Shown here in pieces: positions 23,333 to 35,280 of a stretch of DNA of 64,000 bases (position 1 is the stretch's first letter; the number at the start of each line of letters is the position of its first letter). Position numbers and translations under genes: made by a program. The stretch comes from Pontederia crassipes (taxonomy: Eukaryota > Streptophyta > Magnoliopsida > Commelinales > Pontederiaceae), in assembly GCA_030549335.1 (NCBI GenBank), contig CM060186.1:26706689-26770688 (forward strand), read 5' to 3'. The notes under the pieces were generated by a model. The model searched no databases. It was not told the DNA's origin and was given only the letters and a program-made list of their open reading frames with translations.

Positions 23333-23858
23333 GTTTGGCTTCCTTCCCACCCCCTGTACATCAACACGCGTACCACATTGAATTTTATATATATAACATA
23401 AATGTAATTGCTGTTACTGCATGCCTTCTTCTTTGATTGCTTTATGTTTTGCACCTCGTAGAAAGGGTAACGTCATGAGAACTATTTCAAACGTTTAGTA
23501 TTGTTGGAACATATGCACAGAGTTAAGAAGACATTCGTAACTTGGTGTGTGTGTTTTTTTTAAAAAAAAAAAGTATAACTTCCTGTTACAAAATTGAAGT
23601 CAGAAACAAGTAAAGATGCACAGAATACATAATCAACGCAACAATCTCATTTTATTGTCCACGCCTCTCTCTCTCTCTCTATATATATCTGGAGGTAAAT
23701 AATAAAATCATGGATGAATCAGGATGCCTTGCAGAGGATGGGGCATGTGCCCAAGATGCAGAGGAGGACTCGAGAGTTCTTTTTGTCCTCACAAAGAAAT
23801 AGGTACGCAAACAATTGATTCTGATCCCAACTAACCATTCACTGTCAATTGACAAATA
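23333..23858. other. 5' flank of the galactosyltransferase gene
   Basis: This holds the presumed promoter and 5' untranslated region, read on the minus strand. A CT/TA microsatellite (CTCTCTCTCTCTATATATAT) lies near 23,670. No further coding sequence is seen. Confidence 0.4.
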
Positions 23859-25646
23859 GCTATATCATCTTAAAGACATCAGCCTAATAATCCTTGTGAG
23901 GATGCCAAGTGGCAATAGTAAAGTACTTTTGCAGTTTAATATAATATTTGAAATCTGTTCTATTTTATTTCCAAAATGTACCCCTTTCTCTTCTTTTACA
24001 CATCAATTATATCACCTTTTTTTCCCTGAACGTTGCTGCATCAATTTGTCCATTGTATCTTTTTTAATATTTTACTTTATTATGTTCTTTTACATTACTT
24101 GAATTTGTTACTTATCTCTTTTCCATTCTCGTCTCTGTCTTGTAATTTTTTTTACAAATAGAAAAAAGGTGACTAAATATTAAAAAACTAACATTAAATA
24201 TACAAAATAATAATTAGCTGCATATACATTGTTAAATCGAATCCTAAATACATTCTCACCGAAAGCATATTTACATTTCCACCAAAATTAAAAGGCTACT
24301 ATGAATTCATTTCTAATTCATACATAACTTGTGTCAAAACTTCCCATATTTTGTGCTTGTCCATTTTGATTATACCTCATTAACCTGCACACAATAACGT
24401 AACAACAATAAAATTAATAAAATTTTATTGTCAACAAAATGTGATATGATAAAGGATTTTAACATTATATCTAAGAAAGAATAACAAAACTCACCTAGAC
24501 TATCTTATTAAGATTAAAGCCCATGTCATCATCTTCATATAGAAAAGTTCTATTATCATTAGGCTCATAAAAAATAAGACCATTGTAATTAGCCACAGAA
24601 AATTTTTTTTTAGCAGTAGTCACTCCAAAACCTTGATGTTCTTATTGAATGACAAACAAAATAAGTGGTAAAATTTCACAAAAAATGTTAGTATTTCTTA
24701 TGCAAATAAAACATAAGGATGACAAATTTTTCACATCAAGTGAAAGCCTTACCATATAGTTTAAAAAAAAGAAAAAAAAATATAAACCTCATTTTTTTCA
24801 TGATTAAAGTCGTATAAACCATCTTCAAATCAGAAGAATTTGTCTCCCCAGCATGGGCCATATTAAGATAAAAAAAAAGCCTGTGGTAAAATTTCATATT
24901 TGATGGATCAAATATAAAAAAAGAGTAAGTAGGATATTAGAAGAAATTTGATTTCCTAAAATCATTTTATGTACCTTTTCACCCTCCACATTTATAGAGA
25001 GTGCATTTGTTTGGCCTTGGTTAGTGCCTTTTTCCCCGCTGCATGGCTAAAAAAATAATAAAATAATAAGAGAAATATCATATTCAAAGAGAAATAAAAG
25101 TTTGATGCCAAAAAAATTGCACCATCAATCACAATTTCACAAACGATTTAAAAGACATAATATAAAATTTTAAACTTTTTTACATTTAATACCTTTTTTC
25201 TTTTTCTTCGTTATTTTTTCTACTCTAGATTCCTTCCTCTTGATTGGTGGACGACCTTTGCTACCGACTTCTAATGGAGGTAGAAATTTTTTATTAGAAT
25301 ATGATGTGCGATGAGTCTCATAATTTTCTAGACTTGTCTATTTTCATTCCAAATCAAATCATCCTTAAATTTTCGAACTCCAAAACCAACTTGGTAAGCA
25401 TATCTATTATAATAACGAAAAAGTTCCTCCTCAGAACTAAATTTCATTCCAATATAGGAGGCTTGCTCAGTATCATCTTCATTGGTCTCATGATTTTCTT
25501 CATGGAGAATAATTATTGTTTCCATAATCTGAACATGCGTATAATTAAATATACAAATAGAATTCAATTGTAGACTTTCAATTGCATTTGGATTATAATA
25601 TAATAAGCAAATAAAAAAATTTAATTGTTGCATAAATAAGAGAAAT
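23859..25646. mobile_element. Degraded MULE-family copy with FAR1 fragment
   Basis: It begins GCTATATCATCTTAAAGACATCAG and stays alignable by eye for more than 300 bp with 26335-26730 (shared GTTCTATTTTATTTCC, TTTACAAATAGAAAAAAG-like and GACTAAATA blocks). Further matches occur at about 24,650/26,760. On the minus strand it contains a FAR1 DNA-binding-domain fragment. No inverted right end is seen before the next terminus at 25647. Confidence 0.5.
25328..25525 (-). pseudogene. FAR1/FHY3-type DNA-binding domain fragment
   Basis: The translation contains YIGMKFSSEEELFRYYNRYA followed by YQVGFGVRK (25456-25370). This matches the opening of the FAR1 zinc-binding domain of FAR1/FRS proteins and MULE transposases. 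An ATG at 25525 gives an acidic leader. The frame then leaves the family pattern and stops at 25328. No transposase core or SWIM finger follows, so this is a remnant. Confidence 0.65.
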
Positions 25647-25712
25647 GCTATATCCTTCTAAAGACATCAGCCTAATAATCCTCCTAAGCATGTGAGGATG
25701 CAAGTGGCACTG
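25647..25712. repeat. Additional copy of the MULE terminus
   Basis: GAGAAATGCTATATCCTTCT (25641 onward) and the following CCTAATAATCCTCCTAA, GTGAGGATGCAAGTGGCA match the termini at 23859 and 26335 in the same orientation. It probably marks a third, truncated copy running to about 26,330. Confidence 0.55.
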
Positions 25713-27452
25713 AAAATTTATTTTTAAAATATTAAACTATATGTAGTTTATTTCCCATGTGTTTTGGATGATTTTTTTTTTATTGGCATAGCAAAAGCAA
25801 GTTGCATTGGCAATAGAAGCAAGATTGCACAGTATTAAAGTTCTCAGGTAAGTTTTTGTCTATTGGTTCAATTATTTTTACTGTTTTTGCTCTTTTCATT
25901 GCGATTTAATTTTTGTTCAATATTCATTGCCTTTTCTATTTGTTGATTTTTCCTTCTTACATTCCATTAACACTCTCTATGACTCACAAGATTGATTTTG
26001 CAGAAATAAAATTATTTTCTAATTTTTTTTATGCGTAAAGAGGTTCAGCCCTAGTTCCTTTTTTTTTTGAGGTAAATAGGTTCCACATTTTTTGTTCTAA
26101 TATTTATTTTTTATTTACTTAGTTATGTTATTAAGGCAATTTGATTTGTATGGCATTCTTTAAATCAATTATCATAACTTTTTTTATTATTCATAAGAAT
26201 ATATATTCTCATATTCAGTTTGGTTTTTTTCCTCCATATTTTTTATGCATAGTCTTTATAAGAATTGTTGTTTCCAATAATAAGACTTTTTTTCATATTT
26301 TGCTCCTCATATGGAAGCTTTTAAATTTGAAAAATGCTATATCCTCCTAAGTTGATCTACCCAATAATCCTCCTAAAGAGGTGGAGATGACAAGTGGCAA
26401 TATGGAGATGCTTTTTCAATTCAATATATTACTTAAAATATGTTCTATTTTATTTCCTAATATACCCTTTTGTCTTTCTTCTTTTCTTTTCCACCCGGTC
26501 AATAAAAAAATATTATTTTTCATGTTTCCACATTTAATTTATCATGCTGTATTTTTTTTTCTTTATTTTATGCTCTTGCAATTTTTCCATGGAATCATTT
26601 TCAAATATTTTTTCCTTACACTCTTTTACACTCTATGTCAGAATTTATTATTTTTCTTTTTCCATTCTTGCTTTTATTTCTTGTGATTTTTTTACAAATA
26701 AAAAGAATGACTAAATACTATAAAAAAAGCATCAAAGCTACAAATTAATAATATTCCTATTGAATGATAAATACAAAATAATGGTAAAATTTCATGCTTA
26801 AAAAATAGTGGCCAAATTTCATAAAATATGCAAATAAAAAAATTTGAATTCTAAAATTTTCACATTAAGTGAAATTAACTAAATGAATATAAACTACATA
26901 GTCTTCGGGATTAAAGTCATTAACACATACTATATCAAAGTCAGACGAAAAAAATTGCTTCAAGAACACAACCACATAAATAATAAAAAATAAATATTAG
27001 AATCAAATATGTGAAATCTATTTACCCAATAATATCTTAGAAAGTAAGGTTCAATCCTCTTTTCATTAGTAGCTGCCAAATAAATTTATTTTTTGCAAAA
27101 TCAACCTAATTAGAGGGTGTATTCATCGAAATCCAAGAAGGAAAAATCAGCACATGAATGGAGCGAATATTCAAAGAAATCAAATCACTATGAAAAAGAG
27201 GGAAAATAAAGAAAAATTACTTCGTACATTTTCTTATCGTGCAAATAAAAAAATATCCTTCAGTTTCAATCGAAATGGCAAATGGGCATGAAGATAAAAA
27301 AATATGAAAAAGAATGAGGACAAAGGTGGGATAAAGAATAGTAGGAGGAAGATAATACTATGAAAAAGAATTGACAGAACTTCACGTGGGAGAGAGGTAA
27401 GGGGTGTATTAGGAATTATAATAGAGGTAAAAGCTTATACTTCAAAAATAAG

Positions 27453-29652
27453 TGTAACGCCCCCAAATCGACCCCCGTCATGTGACGAAGATTAACCTGA
27501 AGGCGTTACGACATGCTATGACTTGACCATAATATTGACTATATTTCAGTCAAGAATCGAGACACGTCAGCAAAAAAATAATAAAATAAAAGAAGATAAC
27601 ATAAATATGCAGAAGTCTAAAAAGTGGCTACATCATTCCTAAAGAATATAATAAGGTTTTACATCATGAAGCTATAATGCGAAAGAAAAAAGGAAACTAA
27701 TAAGTCTTGTGGTTCATGTATTGTCTTATCGCCAGAGCTTCGTCACCACACACATATTCCACCTCGTCACTAACCTGGTCCTGTGGAAATGAGACACAGG
27801 AGAGGAGGTCCTTCCGTAAGCTTTACAACTAGTGGAAAACCACATGATATACAATGCATAACATGAATAAAATAATCAGAGACAAATAATAATGCTTGAC
27901 TTGAACTTGAAAGGATAACATGGCAGCATCATAAATCATGATAAGGATAAGATCAGAGGATATCATGAATTAGGAGAGTAACACGATGATTAATAAACAT
28001 AAACTTATAGCATACTTGAAAAACATGACAGTAGCTTGACTTGACCTGAACATGCTTCTTGATCTTGGTTATTAATTAGTAATCAGTGTGACTTTATGTG
28101 CCTTTAGTTATTTGGGTATGCCCAGCAAATGACATGGCCTTGTGCGGGTCAATGGGTGATCAAACCATGACCAAAGGAGCAACCCTTATCTTGATGCACT
28201 TGGCTTGGACTGGTAACCCATTGTTAATCTTTCATCTGATCTTATTAATCGCTTTGAATAACTTGTAGCTCTTTGTTCTTTGTTCAATGAATACGATGAG
28301 ATCAATAAAAAAATAAATCAATGAGAGAATAGATCTTAGAAATCGGTGAGGGATCTTTGTAGGGTCAGGAAAATAGGATCAATTGTACATAGGCAACATT
28401 CAAATTAAAAAGATAATTAATTAATAAATCTAATAAAAATGTTTCTAGAAATCGGTACGAGGTAAATCAGGAAAAAGAGTTCATATTGAAAACATAAGGC
28501 AATCGATAACGTTCATATCAAAATAATGGAAGACTGATGAATAGAAAATCAAGGACTGTTTTGTGGCCCGGCACGGCCATGACAACATAGTGGCATAGCC
28601 GTGCCGATTTGGATGACGGGTTCTACATAGGAGGTGGCACGAGCGTACCATAAGAGAGCACAATCGTGATAGAGGGTGAGGGTGGTCGACCGATTCAAAG
28701 TAGTCTGTCGACCGGTTTTGTCCTGGTTGTGCGGCTGGGTACTTGGTCATGGCACGGCTGTGCCGAAAGGATGGCACGGCCATGACCGGTCGGGCACTCG
28801 GTCGATCGGCATCGGCTGACCTTTTATTTAGGTTCCATCGAGTCATGACACGGGCGTGCCGACAGGGTGGCATAGTCGTGACGGTAGTGGTACGGGCGTG
28901 CCAAGAGATGGCACGGTCGTGACGGCGACGGATTCCAGCCGATTTCAATACGAAAATTGCATGGATCTTTAACATACATTCATCCTAACCTAATTTCTAC
29001 ATCCTACCAATCAATAAGACAGAAATAGAACAAACAGAATTAATTCAAACAATAAGCAAATCAGGAATCAAACAATTCAAATAAGAATTCAATAATCAAA
29101 CAAGAACCCTAGGAAAACTTGATCCTTTTCATTTCGTAATCAATTAGGGCATGGATTAGAACAATTCAAAGGTCATGCAAGGTGATTTCGATTCACCCAC
29201 CTTGGTTCGTGATTGATCTGTTCCTAGGTTCGTCGGAAAATCGCTCAACAGTAACCCCCCTGTTTCCTACATTTTCTGCCCTTGCTCTTCCTCTCTACCT
29301 GAAATCCAACGAAGATGACTGTAGGATGGGCGTGTTGATTAGGTGATTGCAGTAAGGGGAGGGAAGAAGGGATCGACCTCCGGCGGCCTGCTCTTGGACG
29401 GCAGCAACGTGGCCACAGGGATCAAACAGGGGAGGATTTTTCCTTTCGTGTGTTCAGCCGGCCCTGATTTCATAAAGGGTTTTAATTAATCCTTCTCTTC
29501 TAATTCCACTTTAATATGATTAAGGAGATAAAAGTTGATCCATCTAATCCAACTCTAATTGGGCTTTAATTTATATTTCTTTCGGGATCAGCCCGGCCGT
29601 TCCAAGTTGAACTCAAATCTGATTTTTTTTTATCCTTTCTGATTGTCTGTCA
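27453..29652 (-). repeat. Chromovirus-like solo LTR, minus strand, inserted in a MULE terminus
   Basis: On the minus strand it ends GTCGATTTGGGGGCGTTACA, like the LTR end at 35091 (CTCGGGGTGTTACA). Its architecture follows the 32.8-kb element: a transcript-start-like region with TTTCAGGTAGAGAGG, then a palindromic motif array, then a GGGTTGCTCC...CCCATTGACCCGCAC...GGCCATG block and a segment with CTGTGTCTCATTTCCACAGG. No primer site or internal region is attached, so it is probably a solo LTR. The exact right edge is uncertain. Confidence 0.55.
28560..28935 (-). repeat. GGCACGGCCGTGCC palindromic motif array
   Basis: About a dozen imperfect palindromes occur in 375 bp, such as GGCACGGCCATGAC, GGCACGGCTGTGCCG, ACACGGGCGTGCCG, GGTACGGGCGTGCCA and GGCACGGTCGTGAC. 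They are separated by about 15-45 bp of GC-richer sequence. The 164-codon frame crossing this array is a by-product. Confidence 0.7.
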
Positions 29653-29715
29653 CTTGTCATCTTCATATTTTAGGATGATTATTAGGCACATCACTTTAGG
29701 AGGATATATCATTTC

Positions 29716-31789
29716 TCTTTTCAAAATATTATCAACGAAATTGCATACACACGTGTGTTTATCCTAAACTAGCCTACACCTTCGGACGGTTGGACCACGA
29801 TAATTCTATTATCAAATATTAATAATTATAAAGATGCAAAATAACTCAATCTGTCATAAATTTTATATAGAGAATTCAACTCAATTTGTCATAAATTTTA
29901 TATAGAGAATTTCAATACAAATAATAAACACAATGTGGACCTCCTAGAACCCTCCTAACAACCCCACCCCCTCATGACTTACAATTGGGTTAAAAGTAAT
30001 TTATCAATGCAAACAAAATTTCTCAAAAAATAAATTTTATTAATTAACCCATAGTTCATATGTATTGCAAGTGTACATATCTTGAGTACCAAACCGAAGA
30101 TGGTGCATCCACACTGTTTTAAATCTCAATTTTACATCGAATAGCTACTTAGCTAAATGAATAGAATGAACTTGATTTAAAAAAAAAGAAAAGAAAAGGT
30201 AGCACGTAATATAAATAATAAGGAAATTTAATTCAAAACTTTCAAGGCAAGTTGATAAGGAAAATCTACTCTCCTTGAACTGCTAAATTGTGTTTAGTTG
30301 TATCAATACATAAGTCATGAACTCATGATTAAAAATAGTATGTTTATCAATAATTACTTTAGTATATTTGAGTACCAATTCCTTCATTTTTATTCCAATT
30401 TCTTAGAATTTGATTAAAGGTTATGGATGGTCTAAGATTTAAGAGATAACCTAGGGATCACCAACTTCTATTTCTCCTTGAATGGGTTCCTGAAGAAGTT
30501 GAAACACTCGATTTATATTTACAATTATATTTTTGGTTTTCTATCTTAATCCTAATTAGCATTAAACTCTGAATTGTTTTTCAATTTTGATTTCCTAACA
30601 GAAATGCATAAATCACCACAAGATTTTGTCAAGCAATGATGGTCAAGTTCTTTTAATTATCAACTACAAAGACAAATAAGAATTGCAACTTGGCATAATC
30701 TCAATTTTTGGAAAAAAAAAAAACAACACAGCTAGTGAAGATTTATCATTAGCTTATTTTATAATTTTTTTAATCACTAAGGAAATAGCCAATGCATGAT
30801 TATGCTCATGGGAACACTTGGCAATTTGGAAGATTTTTTTTTCACTAAATATACACTTCAAATTTTTTATTTTCTAACAATTGAACGACACCACTCATGA
30901 TGTCTTTTACTCCCCACCCCACCCCCCCCCCCCCCCCCCCCACCCCCCCATCCTTGAGAGTTTAACATTTTTTTGAATTTTGATCTTTTATAAACACTTG
31001 CATGGAGTTAATTTTTGTTTCTTTTTCTTTTATAAGGTTCCACTGACCATCTTTATCTGTTTTTCTTTTTTTTTTTTCGGATTTGACTGCCCTCTTTTCT
31101 TTCCAAGCATCAAGGTTTTGCATTCTAAAATTTACTTCTTGTCCTCAATTAAGGTAAATTGGAAGTTTGTCTATTGCATAGATTGTCAACTTATAGAATC
31201 TAAGGTGGTGATTGGAACAATACCAAATTGATGTTAAAACTTTAGCCCTAAAAACTCGAGGGTGAAAAACATAAATTATACAATGGGTGTTCGGTGACAT
31301 TTCAAAGGACAATAATGCAAGTAGGCTAAGTGTCATGCACCCTAATTACTAATTAGTGTATGAAAATAAAGCATAAACCAAAGGTCCAAGAATGAATGTT
31401 GGTAACTAGAAACATTAAAACAAATAAGAACAAGATGTCAGAGAAATTTAGGATTCACCGATGGTGTAAGAATATGAAATATAAGAATAGAAATATGCCA
31501 GCATGTTTAGTCCTAGTACTCATCACTTTCTTGAAAATGCTAGAAAGAGTACGTCATCATCGAGCCGCAAATCCAAACACCTCAAGCCCATCATCCGGTC
31601 ACCACTTCGGGTCATCATTTGGTTGTAGAATGACGCTGAACGTGTTTCATTGTGATATTATTACATTGTAGAAAGATTTGTGATATCATTAGTTCTTTTG
31701 TGATGTTATTATTTGTAATGTAGTGATATTATTTATTCCTTTTATGATATTTTTCTAATTTCTATTGTGTTGATTATGCATGGTAAATT
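29716..31789. other. AT-rich intergenic sequence with a long C run
   Basis: No gene is supported; the 83- and 91-codon frames near 31 kb show no domain. A direct repeat CAACTC(T)AATTTGTCATAAATTTTATATAGAGAATT-like occurs at 29,848-29,912. A C-rich run with about 37 C in 38 bases (30912-30949) lies in it. Confidence 0.4.
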
Positions 31790-32308
31790 TGTACGCCGAG
31801 GAAATGAGTTGTGGCTAGGAGAGATGTATCATAATTAGTGTTCCAATAACGACGCATCAACGCCACCCAAGTTGACACTTGCGACATAAAATTGACGCTA
31901 CAATAACATTGAAATAGTGTCCCAATATTTAGTGTCGACTTGTAACAACTCAGAGACAAGATATATGTTTAGCATCTTACTGGCGCCAACTTCATGTCAC
32001 GAAGTCTAGCGTCACTTTGGAGTCGAAGTAGCATCAACGCATTTAGCATCATTTGCAATTTGCGACGCTAGCTATCGTCATGTTTGGCATGCAAAGGTGC
32101 CACAATAGCGTCAATGTTGTCAACCTATCAAACCTACAGTGTCACTTTAACATCTCTTTTGGCACAAGCACGACATTATTAGCATCGAGTTTTTGGCATC
32201 GCATATCTTTAGTGCTACTGTGACCCTAATGTGTCGCTTTTTTAAGCATCAAATGAACGTTGCTTTGGAGACAATATTGTGCCACTATTTAACATATTTC
32301 TTATAGTG
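31790..32308. mobile_element. CACTA-like transposon end (right terminus and subterminal repeats)
   Basis: The block ends TTTCTTATAGTG, the reverse complement of CACTATAAGAAA, the usual CACTA terminus. The 500 bp inside carry many short GACGC/GCGTC/AGCATC/TGGCGCC words in both orientations, the subterminal pattern of that superfamily. The opposite terminus was not found, so the element is truncated or its other end is diverged. Confidence 0.5.
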
Positions 32309-32478
32309 TATATTGATAATCGTGTAATTATTCAATTATTTTATCAATAATATTGATGTATTTTATATTATTTCATCTTTAATCATCAAATATTTTAAAA
32401 TTTACACTATTATTTGATGTGTTTCAAGACTCATGAAAATTTGGCAAAAATTTGATAAAAATGCATCTATAAAGACTC

Positions 32479-32730
32479 AATACGGACAACTAGTATTAAA
32501 ACCTTTCAGCCAGTATTGAAGCCTCCCATGTCGTATTTAGCTCGCACCAGAAAATATGAGTATGTCGTATTTAAGCCTTCCAGCCCATATTAGAACCGTT
32601 CATCATATTGTGCCCGCATCAACAAATACGGACATCTTGTATTTAAGACATTTTTCCCATATTAAAGTCCTTCGGACCATATCGCATCGCAAACTCAATA
32701 CGGTTTGATCCAACTGATCATAACGCCTCA
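32479..32730. repeat. Diverged tandem repeat, about 73-bp unit
   Basis: Units begin near 32,479, 32,553, 32,625 and (partial) 32,697 with AATACGGAC or AATATGAG. Each contains GTATTTA(A), CATATTA and GCATCGCA/CGCACCAG-like words. It borders the chromovirus element and is not coding. Confidence 0.5.
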
Positions 32731-32841
32731 TCTTAGACCGTACTGCACTTATTTTGACCGTATTGGATTATTTTTTGGGGTATTTAAAACATTATTATAA
32801 CTTAATTTGAGGCAAAAAGGAATTTTGGAGACAATTTTAGA

Positions 32842-32846
32842 GGTTT
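32842..32846. repeat. Target site duplication GGTTT, left
   Basis: GGTTT precedes the 5' LTR and is repeated at 40689-40693 directly after the 3' LTR. Confidence 0.85.
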
Positions 32847-33125
32847 TCTAACAACCCTAATTTTTTAGTGTTATAAAAATAATATTTTATTATTTATTTT
32901 GAGAAAATGACCATTAATATTATTACAATAAATAATTCCGAAAATAAAGGAAAATAAGGGGAGGAGTTTAATTAAGGATAAAAATGTATTATGGGATATT
33001 TATTTAAATTCGGAATTATTTAATTATTAAAATAAATCAAAATTGTTAAAAGAGATTAATTAAAAGATTAAATTTGATTAGGATTGTAAGTTATAGATGA
33101 ATTGGAGATAAAGATTTAAGAGCCC

Positions 33126-33133
33126 TATAAATA
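33126..33133 (+). promoter_or_regulatory. TATA box of the chromovirus-like LTR
   Basis: TATAAATA in GAGCCCTATAAATAAATCC, about 280 bp into the LTR. It is repeated in the 3' LTR at 38,762. Confidence 0.55.
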
Positions 33134-33289
33134 AATCCTTAGAGTTGATCGCCAAAAGAGTTTTCTTCTCTATGAGTTCTTGGTGTCCGACGGCAGAGGC
33201 ATGGCAAGGCATGATTCAACGTCGAACGGCTACGAGGTACGTAGGGGGGATTCCGTTTTCTATTGTGTCGTAATATGTTACGGTGCAAT

Positions 33290-33880
33290 CTAGTTTGGGA
33301 TTAGAATTATTATGGCCGCAATATTTGTTTGCTATTGCATCGTAAGATTTTACAACGTAATTTAATTTTAAATTAGAAGTATTACGGCCGTAAATTTGTT
33401 TGGCCGTAATTTTCTGTTCCGGCCGTCAAGAGAGAGAAGAGTAGAGTTTTACGGCCGAGAAAAGGGTGGAGAGAGAATTAGAAAAAAAAGGGTGTTACGG
33501 TCGAAGAGTTAGGGTTTTCGTCCGTAATGGAATAGAGAGGTAGAGAGAGAAAGAGGAATGTCGAGAAAAGGGAAGATGAAAAAAAAAGGTGTTTACGGCC
33601 GAAGAGTTAGGGTTTTCGGCCGTAATGGAATAGAGAGATGTAGAGAGAGAAAGGTTAAAAAAATAATAATAATAAGAAGTATGGAGTTTACGGCCATAAC
33701 GGATAGGGGGTAAAAGTTTATGGCCGTAACGGATAGGGGGTAAAAGTTTATGGCCGTAATGGAATAGGGGGTAAACATTTGGAGAGAGAATTTACGGCCG
33801 TAAAAATCAGAGAAGATGGAGAGAGAAAAAAATAGAGAGAGATTTATAAAAAAAAGAAATTGATGTTACGGCCGTAATGA
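33290..33880 (+). repeat. TTACGGCCGTAA motif array in the chromovirus-like 5' LTR
   Basis: More than a dozen copies of TTACGGCCGTAA, TTTCGGCCGTAATGG, TTTACGGCCGAAGAG and decayed forms lie in GAGAGA-rich DNA directly downstream of the TATA box. The copy in the 3' LTR spans about 38,920-39,510. Confidence 0.75.
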
Positions 33881-35094
33881 ACATGGAGTACTCACCGAGA
33901 GTTATTATTTATTTTTGAGTAAATTTTGATTACTGATTATTATTGTTGTTATTAATTAATTTGATGCATTAATTATATTGTTGGTGATTGATTTGTGTAT
34001 ATAATGATGAACTTTGATTTTGATTGTATTGTTGATCTACTTAGTTTTGAGTTCAGAATTTGTCTAACAAAATTGATAATTTATTAAAGATAGACATTTT
34101 AGGTAAACAAGATAAAAGCCGAAAACTACTGGGCCCATGTTCACTGATTGCCACTAAGCCGGGAGCAATTGAATTGAATGGGGCAGATAGTGTAAAAACT
34201 ATGGTTGTCCTGTGTATGGCCACTCGTCCCCCACCATACACGAACCCATTGAATCGTATCGGGCTTGCCGTGGCACTGATCCCCCACTGGCCTGCATGAA
34301 AGTGGCATGGTGTCCCTTAATTGACTGAGCGCTCCTCATTGAATTGGATAACTCCGAACATTGAAAATCGAATCGAATTGAATTGAATTGAAATTGGAAT
34401 TTAAGTGAATGGAATTAAATCATGGTCATTTGGATATATTGGCATGGAGTTGGCAATTATTATTGCTCTATTGAATTGAATTGTTATTGGTCAATGACCA
34501 TTGATTATTGAATTGAAAATTGTTAATTGAATATTGATCTATTCATCAGGTAATTGATAAGTATTAATTGGAACAATTGTTATTGATTTACATTGGTCTG
34601 TTGACCATAGCCTGATACATTGTTCATATTGATAAATGATTAATTGATTATTGTATTGACTGCTCAATCGACTCATTATTGATTTTATCTTATTTTCGAT
34701 TGAGCATATTGATTGTCTTTTAGACCCTACGTACTGAGTATTTTTATACTCATGGATATTTCCCTGTATCTGGATCCGTGCAGGTAAGAGAGCTATAGAT
34801 GATGGTCCTGCAGATGGCTACGCTCAGTGACAGACAGATGTTGCACATGCATTAGATCTAGTGATTTAGTTTTATTATTTCCGCACTTATTAGAATTGTA
34901 AACTCATGGATGTTTTAGCATTTCGATTATTATGGATTATTAGTTATTATTTTTAAAAAGTCTTTCGCATTTATGTTTTATATTCCGCACTTTATAGATT
35001 TTATTCCGCAAAAATATTTTATAGAGAATTGAGTAGCGCCTCTGGGACGACTCTAAGCACGTGAAAGTCACGTGGGTCTCGGGGTGTTACAGAA

Positions 35095-35105
35095 GGTATC
35101 AGAGC
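35095..35105 (+). other. Primer binding site, tRNA-Met
   Basis: GGTATCAGAGC matches 11 of the 12 bases of the initiator tRNA-Met complement. It lies three bases after the LTR end. Confidence 0.75.
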
Positions 35106-35280
35106 CTAAGGAGAGACACTTCTTAGCTGTCTCTAATAGATAGAATTGAGTCCATCTGCAACTGTCACGAGCAACCACTGCAGCCATCCAGTAGGGTCAA
35201 GTAAGTTTTTCATTGCGATATCGATATTGAATTCTTACTTATTGAATTGTATCATATTGTTTATTGTTGGATGAGCACAG

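Larger units (their letters stand above)
26335..29715. mobile_element. MULE-family element with terminal inverted repeats, interrupted by an LTR
   Basis: The left terminus GCTATATCCTCCTAA...AATAATCCTCCTAA...GATGACAAGTGGCA is matched in reverse complement at 29645-29712. The right terminal region continues, after an interruption, at about 27,240-27,452 (rc: CTATTATAATTCCTAATACACCCC against left TTCTATTTTATTTCCTAATATACCC). The interruption is the LTR-like block 27453-29652. There is no transposase frame. The target duplication is not clear. Confidence 0.5.
32847..35091 (+). repeat. Chromovirus-like 5' LTR
   Basis: It ends GGGTGTTACA followed by the primer site. A TATAAATA box lies at 33126-33133. 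The CGGCCG motif array runs from about 33,290 to 33,880. Within that array three units of about 31 bp, TTTATGGCCGTAACGGATAG plus GGGGTAAAAG, run from about 33,685 to 33,778. It differs from the 3' LTR by scattered substitutions and by indels near 34,160-34,250. Confidence 0.82.

Noticed and set aside
28481-28975. 164-codon minus-strand frame
   Set aside because: It runs through the GGCACGGCCGTGCC array in an LTR-like sequence. The translation is Arg/His-rich low complexity.
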